A DNA stretch of 64,000 bases from CAIQJJ01 sp964606085 (lineage in GTDB: Bacteria > Chloroflexota > Anaerolineae > Anaerolineales > UBA4823): NCBI GenBank assembly GCA_964606085.1, contig CAZSFD010000012.1, forward strand, positions 1 to 64,000, given 5' to 3'. How positions within the stretch are numbered: position 1 is the first letter of the stretch; every line of letters begins with the position of its first letter. A program made the translations under genes and the position numbers. Shown here in pieces: positions 1 through 7,347 of this stretch. Below the pieces are notes generated by a model. That model saw nothing but the letters and a program-made list of their open reading frames with translations. It was not told the origin of the DNA and did not search any database.

Positions 1-50
1 AATTGCGCACGCTGAATTGCGCACGCTCGCAAACCAAAGGTTTGCGCCAC
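1..50. repeat. Tandem 14-mer plus short inverted repeat
   Basis: Two near-identical 14-nt units (AATTGCGCACGCTG, then ending in C) lie at 1-28. They run into an inverted repeat CGCAAACC-aaa-GGTTTGCG at 28-46 followed by CCACGAC. The same inverted repeat with the same CCACGAC tail recurs near 14405-14430, so this is one copy of a dispersed intergenic element. No gene is seen from 1 to 170. Confidence 0.6.
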
Positions 51-170
51 GACAGCCAGCCCATTTTCATCCATTGAAAGCGCGGGCGAATGCCCGGCAG
101 AGCGAACTGTCGCCAAGCGATGCCCTGGGAAAACGCGGTACAATCGGCCTGGCCTTTGGAGCCTGCCATA

Positions 171-974
171 ATGCCCAATCCACCTCACTTGCCCCTCCCC
201 GAAACTGCCGCCCGCCTCGACTTTGAAGATGTAGCCGTTGGGTATAACGGACGCCCGGTGCTGCACGACATTACTTTCCAGGTGCCGCATGGCGCACGCG
301 TGGCCGTCGTTGGGCCAAACGGGGCCGGGAAATCCACGCTGTTCAAGGCTCTTGTAGGATTGCTGCCGCTGCGGGCCGGGCGTATCCTCATTCACGGGCA
401 ATCGCGTGGCAGCCACACAGACTGCGTGGCCTATGTACCGCAGCGCGGCGAGGTGGATTGGCGCTTCCCGGTGACGGTGGAAGATGTGGTGATGATGGGC
501 CGCTATGGCCGCCAGGGCTGGCTGCGCCGGGCTTCCAAAGAGGACCATCAGGTGGTGGCGCGCTGCCTGGAGCAGATGAACATCGCCGACCTCGCCAAAC
601 GCCCCATCAGCGATCTTTCCGGCGGGCAGCAGCAACGCGTCTTTCTGGCACGGGCGCTGGCGCAGGAACCGCACATCCTTCTCATGGATGAGCCTTTTAC
701 CGGGGTGGACATTTCTACCCAGGAGACTACGCTCAATTTGCTCGATCAATTACAATCGCAAGAAGTGACGATGATGATCTCCACCCACGATCTGCACCTG
801 GCCGCCGAACGCTTCGACCGGGTGGTGCTGCTCAACCATCACCTGATCGCCTGCGGCACGCCGGGCGAAGTGTTCACCACCGAACGCCTGGCCGAGGCCT
901 TCGGCGGGCGCATTTTGGTGCTGCCCAACGGCGGCGTGTTGGTGGATGATTGCTGCCCCAAGGAAGACCTATGA
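171..974 (+). CDS. Metal (Mn/Zn/Fe-type) ABC transporter ATP-binding protein
   Basis: ATPase that would energise import of a divalent metal through the membrane protein encoded next. Walker A GPNGAGKST is at residues 48-56, signature LSGGQQQR is near residue 150, then Walker B LLMDEP and the H-loop STHD. The region VDWRFPVTVEDVVMMGRYGR is typical of the ZnuC/MntB/SitB group. The start was set at the ATG at 171, because the upstream in-frame extension from 90 has no resemblance to the family. The stop overlaps the next start (ATGA). The solute-binding partner gene is not in the window; it may lie left of the edge or elsewhere. The exact metal cannot be told from sequence. Confidence 0.93.
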   Translation: MPNPPHLPLPETAARLDFEDVAVGYNGRPVLHDITFQVPHGARVAVVGPNGAGKSTLFKALVGLLPLRAGRILIHGQSRGSHTDCVAYVPQRGEVDWRFPVTVEDVVMMGRYGRQGWLRRASKEDHQVVARCLEQMNIADLAKRPISDLSGGQQQRVFLARALAQEPHILLMDEPFTGVDISTQETTLNLLDQLQSQEVTMMISTHDLHLAAERFDRVVLLNHHLIACGTPGEVFTTERLAEAFGGRILVLPNGGVLVDDCCPKEDL

Positions 975-1819
975 TTGCCTGGCTTTTGGCCCCCTTTTCG
1001 TATGCCTTCATGCAGCGCGGTTTCCTGGCGGCGGTGATGGTGGGCATTTTGTGCGCGGTGGTAGGCTGCTACGTGGTACTGCGCTCGATGGCCTTCCTGG
1101 GCGATGCCCTGGCGCACGCCATTTTGCCCGGCGTGGCAGTGGCTTATTTGCTCGGCGGCAACCTGATGCTTGGCGCGTTGGTGGCGGCGGTGTTGGTGGC
1201 ATTGGGGATTGGGGCGCTCTCGCGGCAAGGTACGCTCAAAGAAGATACCGCCATCGGCATCCTGTTCGCCGCGGCGCTGGCGCTGGGTGTGGCGCTGATC
1301 AGCAGCATCCAGACCTATGCCGTGGATTTGACGCATATTCTCTTCGGCAACGTGCTGGGGGTCAGCCCGACCGATTTATGGGTGACGTTTGGCCTGGGCG
1401 GTGGGGTGTTGATCACGCTGCTGCTGCTATACAAACCCTTCCTGGTTTTCTCGTTCGACCCGGTGCTGGCAGCCACCCTGCGCCTACCCGCCGAACTGTT
1501 GCGCTACACCATGCTGGTGCTGCTGGCGCTGACGGTGGTCGTCTCGCTGCAAACGGTGGGCGTGGGGCTGGTGGCGGCCATGCTGGTCATCCCTGGCGCG
1601 GCGGCCTACCTGCTCACCCGGCGGCTGGCGGCCATGATGGGCGTGGCGGCGCTGATCGGCGTGATTGCGAGCGTGGTGGGGCTGTATTTGAGTTATTATG
1701 CCAACATCGTCTCTGGCGCGGCCATTGTGCTGGTGGCGGCGAGTATTTTTTTAGTGGTGTTTCTATTGGCCCCGGGGCGCGGTGCATTGTGGCAGGCGCT
1801 GCGGCGGCATGTTTCATAG
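971..1819 (+). CDS. Metal ABC transporter permease (ZnuB/MntC family)
   Basis: Polytopic inner-membrane permease of 282 residues with eight or nine hydrophobic segments. It is the partner of the ATPase gene it overlaps by four bases. The N-terminal part (GFLAAVMVGILCAVVGCYVV, then LGDALAHAILPGVAVAYLL) is the conserved beginning of the ABC-3 family of Zn/Mn/Fe permeases. The C-terminal helices around VGLVAAMLVIPGAAAYLLT also fit. The start was chosen at 971 because it forms the ATGA overlap with the ATPase stop. Substrate is inferred only from family membership. Confidence 0.93.
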   Translation: MIAWLLAPFSYAFMQRGFLAAVMVGILCAVVGCYVVLRSMAFLGDALAHAILPGVAVAYLLGGNLMLGALVAAVLVALGIGALSRQGTLKEDTAIGILFAAALALGVALISSIQTYAVDLTHILFGNVLGVSPTDLWVTFGLGGGVLITLLLLYKPFLVFSFDPVLAATLRLPAELLRYTMLVLLALTVVVSLQTVGVGLVAAMLVIPGAAAYLLTRRLAAMMGVAALIGVIASVVGLYLSYYANIVSGAAIVLVAASIFLVVFLLAPGRGALWQALRRHVS

Positions 1820-1903
1820 GACGCGGATGGCCGCGGACGAACGCGGAGAAAAACTGCATTCATCGGCGGCTATCCGCATAAGATGTGGCTTTCCTGGTAG
1901 AAA
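1820..1903. repeat. GC-rich intergenic repeat-like stretch
   Basis: The stretch after the permease contains the near-repeated words GACGCGGATGGC and GCGGACGAACGCGGAG. This is the kind of CGCGGA-rich dispersed sequence that fills intergenic spaces in these genomes. No coding function is apparent. Only one copy is visible, so membership in a repeat family is inference. Confidence 0.35.
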
Positions 1904-1918
1904 GTGTGGAGGTGCGAG

Positions 1919-2122
1919 ATGTGTATGTTTTGTGCAGCGATCCCGGCGGCGGTGGCGGTTGGCGCGGCCGCCCATGTTCGCCAGAACAACGAAAAACAAC
2001 AGGCTGAAATGAATGGGGAAACAGCCGAGAAGGCGAAAATCCCTGCCGGGCCGGTCACGGCGGTCGTGGTGGCCGGGCTGGTCGTGGGGTCGGTAATCTA
2101 CCACTCGCAGTGGAGTGGCTGA
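1919..2122 (+). CDS. Small Cys-containing membrane protein, unknown
   Basis: A 67-residue protein of unknown function. The start at 1919 is fixed by a strong Shine-Dalgarno GGAGG at 1908-1912, six bases upstream. The N-terminus MCMFCAAIPAAVAVGAA has two Cys and a short hydrophobic stretch. The middle is charged and Gln-rich, and a second hydrophobic segment (VTAVVVAGLVVGSVIY) lies near the C-terminus, so a small two-helix membrane protein is likely. It is a real gene by its ribosome site, but no function can be given. It stands alone between the transporter and the next cassette. Confidence 0.6.
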   Translation: MCMFCAAIPAAVAVGAAAHVRQNNEKQQAEMNGETAEKAKIPAGPVTAVVVAGLVVGSVIYHSQWSG

Positions 2123-2155
2123 AAGCTGTGCCGGGGTACCTCGTTTTCGCCATGC

Positions 2156-2161
2156 TATAAT
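2156..2161 (+). promoter_or_regulatory. Possible -10 box (TATAAT)
   Basis: A perfect TATAAT lies seven bases upstream of the ATG at 2168. No good -35 hexamer is visible 16-18 bases further upstream. If real, the mRNA would be nearly leaderless. Confidence 0.3.
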
Positions 2162-2167
2162 CGTTTT

Positions 2168-2392
2168 ATGACCCTAAAACAGGATATTCAAGCCTATCAA
2201 GTGCGTTGGCAAGCCGTTGAAGCCATTCAACAGATGGAACATAGGTCTGCTCCGATTGAGTTGCGCTGGCGGCAGTTGAATGCTGCCTACGCAATGGCAA
2301 AGGGCTTAGGGTTGCTTCAACCGGATGCAACGGAAATGGAAGTTTTCTCGCGATGGGCAAAGCTCAAAGAGAAGATGATCTCAATAACATAA
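2168..2392 (+). CDS. Small protein paired with a nucleotidyltransferase (putative antitoxin-like partner)
   Basis: A 74-residue, mostly helical, charged protein without membrane segments. The central part (IELRWRQLNAAYAMAKGLGLL, then MEVFSRWAKLKEK) resembles small uncharacterised proteins often encoded just before AbiEii-like nucleotidyltransferases; this is recollection of context, not a domain hit. The gene overlaps the following nucleotidyltransferase gene by 40 bases, which indicates translational coupling and argues for a two-gene module. Function is unknown; an antitoxin or adaptor role is inference. Confidence 0.6.
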   Translation: MTLKQDIQAYQVRWQAVEAIQQMEHRSAPIELRWRQLNAAYAMAKGLGLLQPDATEMEVFSRWAKLKEKMISIT

Positions 2393-2950
2393 CTCCTCTC
2401 GTTGCGCCGCTTCAAGCGCTGCAAAACCTTTTGGCCGCCTTTGACAACCGAGGCGTGATCATTGGTGGTATTGCGGCCAGCTTACTCGGCACGCCACGTT
2501 ACACCGGTGACCTCGATGCGGTGTTCTTACTCGGCGTGGCCGATCTACCCCAATTACTTCGTACCGCGGCAGAATAAGGCATTGAGCCACGCATCCCAGA
2601 TGCAGAGGCCTTCGCTCGCCAGAATCGTGTGCTGTTATTGCGGCATAGCGCCAGTGGAACAGACATTGACCTTTCCCTGGGCATTCTCCCTTTTGAAATC
2701 GAAATGGTCAAACGCAGCATGGTTGTAGAGATGGGGTCAATCCAACTGCATTTACCCACTCCCGAAGACTTGATCATTCTCAAAGCGGTGGCGCACCGAC
2801 CGAAGGATTTGGCCGATATTCAAGGGATCGCCGCTAGCCACCCCAACTTAGATCGCGAACGGATTCGTTTTTGGGTCGAACAGTTTGGTGACGCTTTGGA
2901 ACTACCCGCTCTTTTTGGAATGCCATTGCTCGCTTGCTTTGATGTGTTGA
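2353..2950 (+). pseudogene. AbiEii-type nucleotidyltransferase, broken by an in-frame stop
   Basis: The reading frame begins at 2353 and shows the start of a minimal nucleotidyltransferase fold: GGIAASLLGTPRYTGDLDAVF carries the G-S-like strand and a D-x-D metal pair. A TAA at 2575-2577 interrupts it. The same frame then continues with ARQNRVLLLRH, DIDLSLGILPFE and PEDLIILKAVAHRPKDLADI, all typical of AbiEii-like proteins. After about 2950 the frame has no stop of its own and simply reads through the antisense of the neighbouring gene, so the natural 3' end seems to be lost as well. A single base call error could explain the TAA but not the missing end. Confidence 0.7.
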
Positions 2951-2952
2951 TG

Positions 2953-4128
2953 TTACCGAATCCGTTCGCTGGCATCCCAAATCCGCTGCAAAACATCAGT
3001 GGCTTCAGCTTCGTCGGCGATGTGGACGGTGCCATCGCCATCTACGTGGGTGGGGATCAATTCGTAGCCGACCAGCTGCGTGCCTTCGTAGGTGATGCGC
3101 AGGATCACCCCCTGCTGGTGCGCCAAATCCCAGGTCTGGTCGAAGACAAAATTGCCCAGGCCATAAAACACTGGCACGCCGTCAATCTCCTGGGTAGCCT
3201 GGACGACGTGGGTGTGGTTGCCCACCACCAGGTCGGCCCCGGCTTCGACGGCGATGCGGGCGAAATCGAGCTGATAGCTGTTGGGGTCGGGGCTGTCTTC
3301 TGGCCCCCAGTGCGGCATGGCAATGACGACATCCGATACGGCGCGGGCGTCGGCGATGGCCTGGCGCAGGTTGGCCTCGGTCAGGACGGCAATGCCGGGC
3401 GTATCTGCGCTGGCAAACACCAGCGGCTCCACCATCCCCAACGAGACAATCCCAAAGCGCACGCCATTGACGGTCACGACGACCGGCTGCATGGCCTCGG
3501 CCAGGTCGTTGCCTGCGCCCACGGGCGTGATGCCCACCCGGCGCAGGTTATCGAGCGTGTCGAAGAAGGCGCGGTCGCCGCAATCGCCGATGCCGCAGTT
3601 TTTGATGTGGTTGGTGGCCACGCTCATCACATCGAAGCCGGCGCGCTGCAGGGCGTCAGCGTTGGATGAGCCGCCGACCAACACGTAGGTGAACACGCAG
3701 CCGGTATGCGGGGGGTAGTCGCTCATGGTGGCGTTGAACGTGCCAATGGACACATCGGCGCTTTGGATCAAATCTCGCACATTGTCGAAGATGTAATCGG
3801 CGTTGCCATCGTTGGCATCTATGGCGGCCTGCACGCAGCGGGCGGGGACGATCACGCCGGTGAAGAGCAGGGTGGTTTGCGGGATAGGCGTGGGGGTGGC
3901 GGTTTCGGTGGGCGGGGGCAAAGGTGTGGCGGTTTCGGCTGGCGCGGGGATCAGGCTGGCCGTCGGCGGCAAGGGCGAGGCCGTGAAGGTGTTCGTTGGG
4001 GCCGGGGTGGCGGAAATATCTGGCTGAAAGGGGGTAAAGGTGATGGTAGCAGCCGGCTGCGCCGCGGCGGGTTGGCAGGCGGCAAGGCAAAAGGCAAGCA
4101 GGGTAATGAAAAGGATGTGTCGAGACAT
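2953..4128 (-). CDS. CapA-like metallophosphatase-fold lipoprotein
   Basis: A 391-residue exported lipoprotein. MSRHILFITLLAFCLAAC ends in a lipobox, followed by about 65 residues of Thr/Pro linker and then a domain of the CapA/poly-gamma-glutamate capsule family. The distal landmarks are SVATNHIKNCG (equivalent to the family's NNH motif), VVIAMPHWGPE, VVGNHTHVVQ and GLGNFVFDQ. The usual first motif (GDVMLGR-like) is replaced by TGVIVPARC, so metal binding may be altered. Several Cys pairs (NC...DC) suggest disulfides outside the cell. The start at 4128 was preferred to a longer frame because it gives the signal peptide. Substrate is unknown. It converges on the broken nucleotidyltransferase. 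Confidence 0.85.
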   Translation of the reverse strand: MSRHILFITLLAFCLAACQPAAAQPAATITFTPFQPDISATPAPTNTFTASPLPPTASLIPAPAETATPLPPPTETATPTPIPQTTLLFTGVIVPARCVQAAIDANDGNADYIFDNVRDLIQSADVSIGTFNATMSDYPPHTGCVFTYVLVGGSSNADALQRAGFDVMSVATNHIKNCGIGDCGDRAFFDTLDNLRRVGITPVGAGNDLAEAMQPVVVTVNGVRFGIVSLGMVEPLVFASADTPGIAVLTEANLRQAIADARAVSDVVIAMPHWGPEDSPDPNSYQLDFARIAVEAGADLVVGNHTHVVQATQEIDGVPVFYGLGNFVFDQTWDLAHQQGVILRITYEGTQLVGYELIPTHVDGDGTVHIADEAEATDVLQRIWDASERIR

Positions 4129-4210
4129 GCGGGCGATTATACTCGCCTTGTCAAACGTGACCATTATGGCGACAGGCTTGTTCGTCGCCCATGATCCCCG
4201 TCCGGACATG

Positions 4211-4303
4211 AATGCCCGGGCTACGATGCAACGCCGGTTCAAACCGGCTCGAAGCCCGATTGATCGGGCGCTGTATCGTAGCCCGGCGATTGATCGCCGG
4301 GCG
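4211..4303. repeat. Composite palindromic intergenic element
   Basis: An outer inverted repeat CCGGGCTACGAT / ATCGTAGCCCGG (4216-4227 and 4275-4286) encloses CCGGTT-ca-AACCGG (4234-4247) and GCCCGA-ttga-TCGGGC (4253-4268). It is followed by CCCGGCGA-ttga-TCGCCGGG (4282-4301). The nested hairpins separate two divergently read genes. The arrangement looks like a REP- or MITE-like element; there is no T-run, so it is not a simple terminator. Confidence 0.6.
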
Positions 4304-4393
4304 GGGTTAAGCAGCGAAAGAAAATCCCCATCGCTTTCCCTCATTGATTTGGTATGATTAAGCGCACTGGTTCGCCTGATTGGAAACAAATCC

Positions 4394-5242
4394 ATGAAAC
4401 TTACCCTCTCTCTCGCTCAAATCAACACCTGCCTCGGCGATGTGCCTGCCAACCTGGAAAAGCACCTGGCCCTGGTCAAAGAAGCGCGTGCCTGCGGCGC
4501 AGATTTGCTGATCTTCCCCGAACTCTCACTAACCGGCTACGTGCTGCAAGACCTGGCCTCCACCGTGGCCCACCGCCCCGCCGCCGATGACCCGATCTTT
4601 CGCCCGCTGCTGGAGGCCAGCCGCCATCTCGATCTGGTGGTGGGTTTTGTGGATGAGGACATCCGCAACCGCTTCTACATTGCCGCGGCCTATCTTTCGC
4701 AGGGCCAGGTGGTGCATGTCCATCACAAGGTATACCTGCCCACTTACGGTTTGTTCGACGAGGGACGCTTTTTCGCCCTGGGCGATCATGTGCGCGCCTT
4801 CGACACCCGTTTTGGCCGCGTGGGTGTGCTGATCTGCGAGGACTTCTGGCACGCTTCGCCGCCGTATCTGCTCTGGCTCGATGGCGCAGACCTGTTCCTG
4901 TTCACCTCGGCCTCGCCGGGGCGCGGCATCAGCACGCAGCCGCAACTCGAATCGGCGCGCTGGGTGGAGCATATCAACCGCGCCTACGCCAGCCTGTTCA
5001 CATCCTTCGTGGCGCACACCAACCGCGTCGGCTACGAAGACGGCCTCAACTTTTGGGGCGGCGCCACCGTGTTCGACCCCAATGGCGACCTGGTTGCCAA
5101 AGGCCCCTACCAGGAAGAGGGCCTGACGCTGGCCGAAATTGACCTGAACCAACTCCATCGCACGCGTGCCCGCCTGCCCCTGCTGCGCGACGAACGCACG
5201 GCCCTGGTGATGCGTGAGATGGCGCGCATTGTGGAGCGTTGA
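4394..5242 (+). CDS. Nitrilase-superfamily amidase, glutaminase half of split NAD+ synthetase
   Basis: Carbon-nitrogen hydrolase of 282 residues with the full Glu-Lys-Cys triad: E43 in FPELSLTGY, K112 in HHKVYLPTYG, C148 in VLICEDFWH. These contexts match the N-terminal glutaminase domain of glutamine-dependent NAD+ synthetase. It is expected to release ammonia from glutamine for the synthetase domain, which is encoded separately at 6424-7245 with the same polarity. Most glutamine-dependent NadE proteins are single fused chains, so the split is notable. The first ATG follows a TATGAT-like box near 4352. A stand-alone nitrilase role is the alternative. Confidence 0.88.
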   Translation: MKLTLSLAQINTCLGDVPANLEKHLALVKEARACGADLLIFPELSLTGYVLQDLASTVAHRPAADDPIFRPLLEASRHLDLVVGFVDEDIRNRFYIAAAYLSQGQVVHVHHKVYLPTYGLFDEGRFFALGDHVRAFDTRFGRVGVLICEDFWHASPPYLLWLDGADLFLFTSASPGRGISTQPQLESARWVEHINRAYASLFTSFVAHTNRVGYEDGLNFWGGATVFDPNGDLVAKGPYQEEGLTLAEIDLNQLHRTRARLPLLRDERTALVMREMARIVER

Positions 5243-5248
5243 AATAAG

Positions 5249-5752
5249 ATGCCTGCAATCACCCCCCTGCTTTGTTCGACCTGCGGCGGCCAACTCAAGC
5301 CCACTGCCGAACCCGACCGCTTCACGTGTCCGAACTGCGGCACGGAGCATTTGGTGGAGCGCAAAGCTGCATCAGGCCCGGCGGTTACTGCATCACCGGC
5401 GGCCAGCCCCAAACCCGCCGCGCCTGCCAGCAAACGCAGCGCCGCCAGCGCCCTGATCGAGCTATTCGACCGCGTGCCCGATAGCAAAGCGCTGGATGTG
5501 CTGCTCGAACCGGTCAACTTGTTGAAATTGATGCTGATCTACGGCTGGACGGAGCAAGAGATCAAACACCAGTTGGCCAACGGCAAAATCCCCGGCGAAC
5601 TGCTGCTCGAATTGCTCGACCGCGAACCCGATGTCAACAAGCTGTTGGCTCGGCTGGGCCAACCGGCCATTGCGGCGCAAAAAGCCGCCCAACCATCCTC
5701 GGGCGGGCTTTTTGGGCGACTTGCCGGGATATTCGGCAAGAAGAAATCTTGA
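5249..5752 (+). CDS. Zinc-ribbon protein of unknown function
   Basis: A 167-residue protein beginning six bases after the amidase gene. The N-terminus has a CSTCGG...CPNCG four-cysteine zinc ribbon (residues 9-31), then a Pro/Ala linker to about residue 60. A helical domain of about 70 residues follows (ALIELFDRVPDSKALDVLLE, then LMLIYGWTEQEIKHQLANG), and the tail ends in GLFGRLAGIFGKKKS, which could contact membrane. No enzyme motif is visible. Its tight spacing places it in the NAD+ synthesis transcription unit, but a role there is only suggested by position. Confidence 0.7.
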   Translation: MPAITPLLCSTCGGQLKPTAEPDRFTCPNCGTEHLVERKAASGPAVTASPAASPKPAAPASKRSAASALIELFDRVPDSKALDVLLEPVNLLKLMLIYGWTEQEIKHQLANGKIPGELLLELLDREPDVNKLLARLGQPAIAAQKAAQPSSGGLFGRLAGIFGKKKS

Positions 5753-5769
5753 ATTGATGGAGAATTTCG

Positions 5770-6066
5770 ATGACAACCATGCCGTTAACGGTTTCTCGAT
5801 TAGCTGAACAATTACACATGCCCGTAGAAGGTTTGGTTCAGCGCAGCTTACGGGCCTACCTGTTGCAGCAAATTCGGGCCACTCAAATGGATATCGCCGA
5901 TTTTCAGGATCGTTACCGTGTGAACACATCGGCAGCACTTCGCCATACCATTGAACTTGGACAAATTTACAGCCACCCCGCCTGGGAAGATGCCATTGAA
6001 TGGGAAACGTTAGAAAACCACCTGGCGCACCTCGAAACGTTGCTGCCCGAGGCCGAAGATGTATGA
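5770..6066 (+). CDS. Putative antitoxin of a TumA/TumE-type module
   Basis: A 98-residue helical protein that overlaps the downstream TumE-like gene by eight bases. The N-terminal third (TVSRLAEQLHMPVEGLVQRSLRAYLL) reads like a small DNA-binding helix bundle, as expected of an antitoxin. The rest is acidic. RBS TGGAG sits about eight bases upstream of the ATG. The call depends mainly on the partner gene; the protein itself has no diagnostic motif that I recognise. Confidence 0.6.
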   Translation: MTTMPLTVSRLAEQLHMPVEGLVQRSLRAYLLQQIRATQMDIADFQDRYRVNTSAALRHTIELGQIYSHPAWEDAIEWETLENHLAHLETLLPEAEDV

Positions 6067-6427
6067 TGCACTCGATCAAATCGCCAGGCAGGAGTTTGGC
6101 GATATTGTGGTTGAGTCAAAATTATTCTTTCGGCGAGCCGATGTGCCGCTGAAACTGCGCCTGTTAATCCGCGATGGCTCAATGGTAGATATTTGGCTCA
6201 ACCCCACGGGCAGCGATTATTCGTATCACTGGGAACAACGTTCGGTGCGCGGCCAGATTCATCGCCATGACAATGCGCCGGATCACCCCGAAATCGCCAC
6301 TTTCCCCAAACACTTTCACGATGGCCGTGAAGAAAATTTGCAACCCAGTGATATTTCGGATCAGTCAGAAACAGCTTTACGCCAATTTCTCGAATTTATC
6401 CGCCTTCGCTTGAGTTCAACCCCATGA
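6059..6427 (+). CDS. TumE-family (DUF6516-like) toxin
   Basis: A 122-residue protein matching the TumE/DUF6516 pattern: LRLLIRDGSMVDIWLNPTG, then YSYHWE, HRHDNAPDHPEIATFPKH and FHDGREENLQPS, with conserved His and Asp residues that may be catalytic. Families of this type are annotated as toxins of type II toxin-antitoxin systems; the biochemical target is not evident here. It overlaps the preceding antitoxin-like gene by 8 bases and the NAD synthetase gene by 4 (ATGA). It is therefore expressed from inside a metabolic operon, which is unusual for a toxin-antitoxin pair. Confidence 0.75.
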   Translation: MYDALDQIARQEFGDIVVESKLFFRRADVPLKLRLLIRDGSMVDIWLNPTGSDYSYHWEQRSVRGQIHRHDNAPDHPEIATFPKHFHDGREENLQPSDISDQSETALRQFLEFIRLRLSSTP

Positions 6428-7245
6428 TCGATCTAACCCTCCACACCGACCTCACCCGCCAAATTCTCACCGGCTTCATCCGTTCAGAGATCACCCGCGT
6501 GGGCTACCAACGCGCCGTGATCGGCCTTTCGGGCGGCATTGATTCAGCGCTCTCGTGTTACCTGGCCGCCCTCGCCCTCGGGCCGCAGAACGTCCTCGCC
6601 GTGCGGATGCCCTACCGCACCTCGTCGCAGGAATCACTCGACGACGCCCAGGCCGTGATTGATGCGCTCGGCGTGCAGGCGCTGACCATCCCCATCACCG
6701 ACATGGCCGACCCGCTGATCGCCCGCGAGCCGGAAATGAGTCGCATGAGAAAGGGCAACATTATGGCGCGCATGCGCATGATCACGCTCTACGACCAGTC
6801 CGAAGCCTTCAAGGGCCTGGTGGTGGGCACTGGCAATAAAACCGAAATTTTGCTCGGCTACACCACCCTTTACGGCGACTCAGCCTGCGCCCTCAACCCG
6901 ATTGGCGATTTGTACAAAACCCAGGTGCGCCAACTTTCGCGCGACCTCGGCGTGCCTGAAGCCATCCTCACCAAAGCCCCCACCGCCGACCTGTGGACGG
7001 GCCAAACCGATGAGGGCGAATTGGGGTTTACCTACGACGAAGTAGATCGCCTGCTCTACCTGTTGGTGGATCAGCGCTACAGCCCGGCTGACTGCGTGGA
7101 CGCCGGTTTCGCTGAAAAATTCGTCGAGACGGTCGTCACTCGCATCCGTCGTAACCACTTCAAACGCATTCTGCCACCCATCGCCAAGCTCACCAACCGC
7201 ACCATCGGATATGATTTTCTATATTTGCGGGATTGGGGAACGTGA
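6424..7245 (+). CDS. nadE: NAD+ synthetase, ATP-pyrophosphatase half
   Basis: Adenylates deamido-NAD and amidates it to NAD+ in the cytoplasm. The PP-loop GLSGGIDSALS is at residues 34-44. Further NadE landmarks are VGTGNKTEILLGYTTLYGDSA, KTQVRQLSRDLGVP, KAPTADLWTGQTDEGELGF and FKRILPP near the end. At 273 residues it matches the ammonia-dependent synthetase domain alone. The glutaminase half is probably the nitrilase-like gene at 4394-5242. The start overlaps the toxin stop (ATGA). No defects are visible. Confidence 0.94.
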   Translation: MIDLTLHTDLTRQILTGFIRSEITRVGYQRAVIGLSGGIDSALSCYLAALALGPQNVLAVRMPYRTSSQESLDDAQAVIDALGVQALTIPITDMADPLIAREPEMSRMRKGNIMARMRMITLYDQSEAFKGLVVGTGNKTEILLGYTTLYGDSACALNPIGDLYKTQVRQLSRDLGVPEAILTKAPTADLWTGQTDEGELGFTYDEVDRLLYLLVDQRYSPADCVDAGFAEKFVETVVTRIRRNHFKRILPPIAKLTNRTIGYDFLYLRDWGT

Positions 7246-7250
7246 AAAAG

Positions 7251-7331
7251 GTCGCAAGTCAAAGGGCAAAAGTCGCAAGTCAAGACACTGGTTTTCGACC
7301 TTTGACTTGTGACTTTCGACTTTCGACCTTC
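7251..7331. repeat. Intergenic inverted repeat rich in GTCGCAAGTC words
   Basis: The left arm has AGGTCGCAAGTCAAAGG with a second AGTCGCAAGTCAA. The right arm has CCTTTGACTTGTGACTTTCG and CGACTTTCGACCT. Together they form an imperfect hairpin about 80 nt long between nadE and the next gene. It ends just before the Shine-Dalgarno of the gene at 7348. It resembles the other dispersed palindromes in this window but has its own sequence. Confidence 0.5.
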
Positions 7332-7347
7332 GACACAGGAGTTGAAC

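Noticed and set aside
2629..3669. 346-codon plus-strand frame
   Set aside because: Only the first third continues the broken nucleotidyltransferase. The remainder is the antisense of the CapA-like gene and shows no family pattern.
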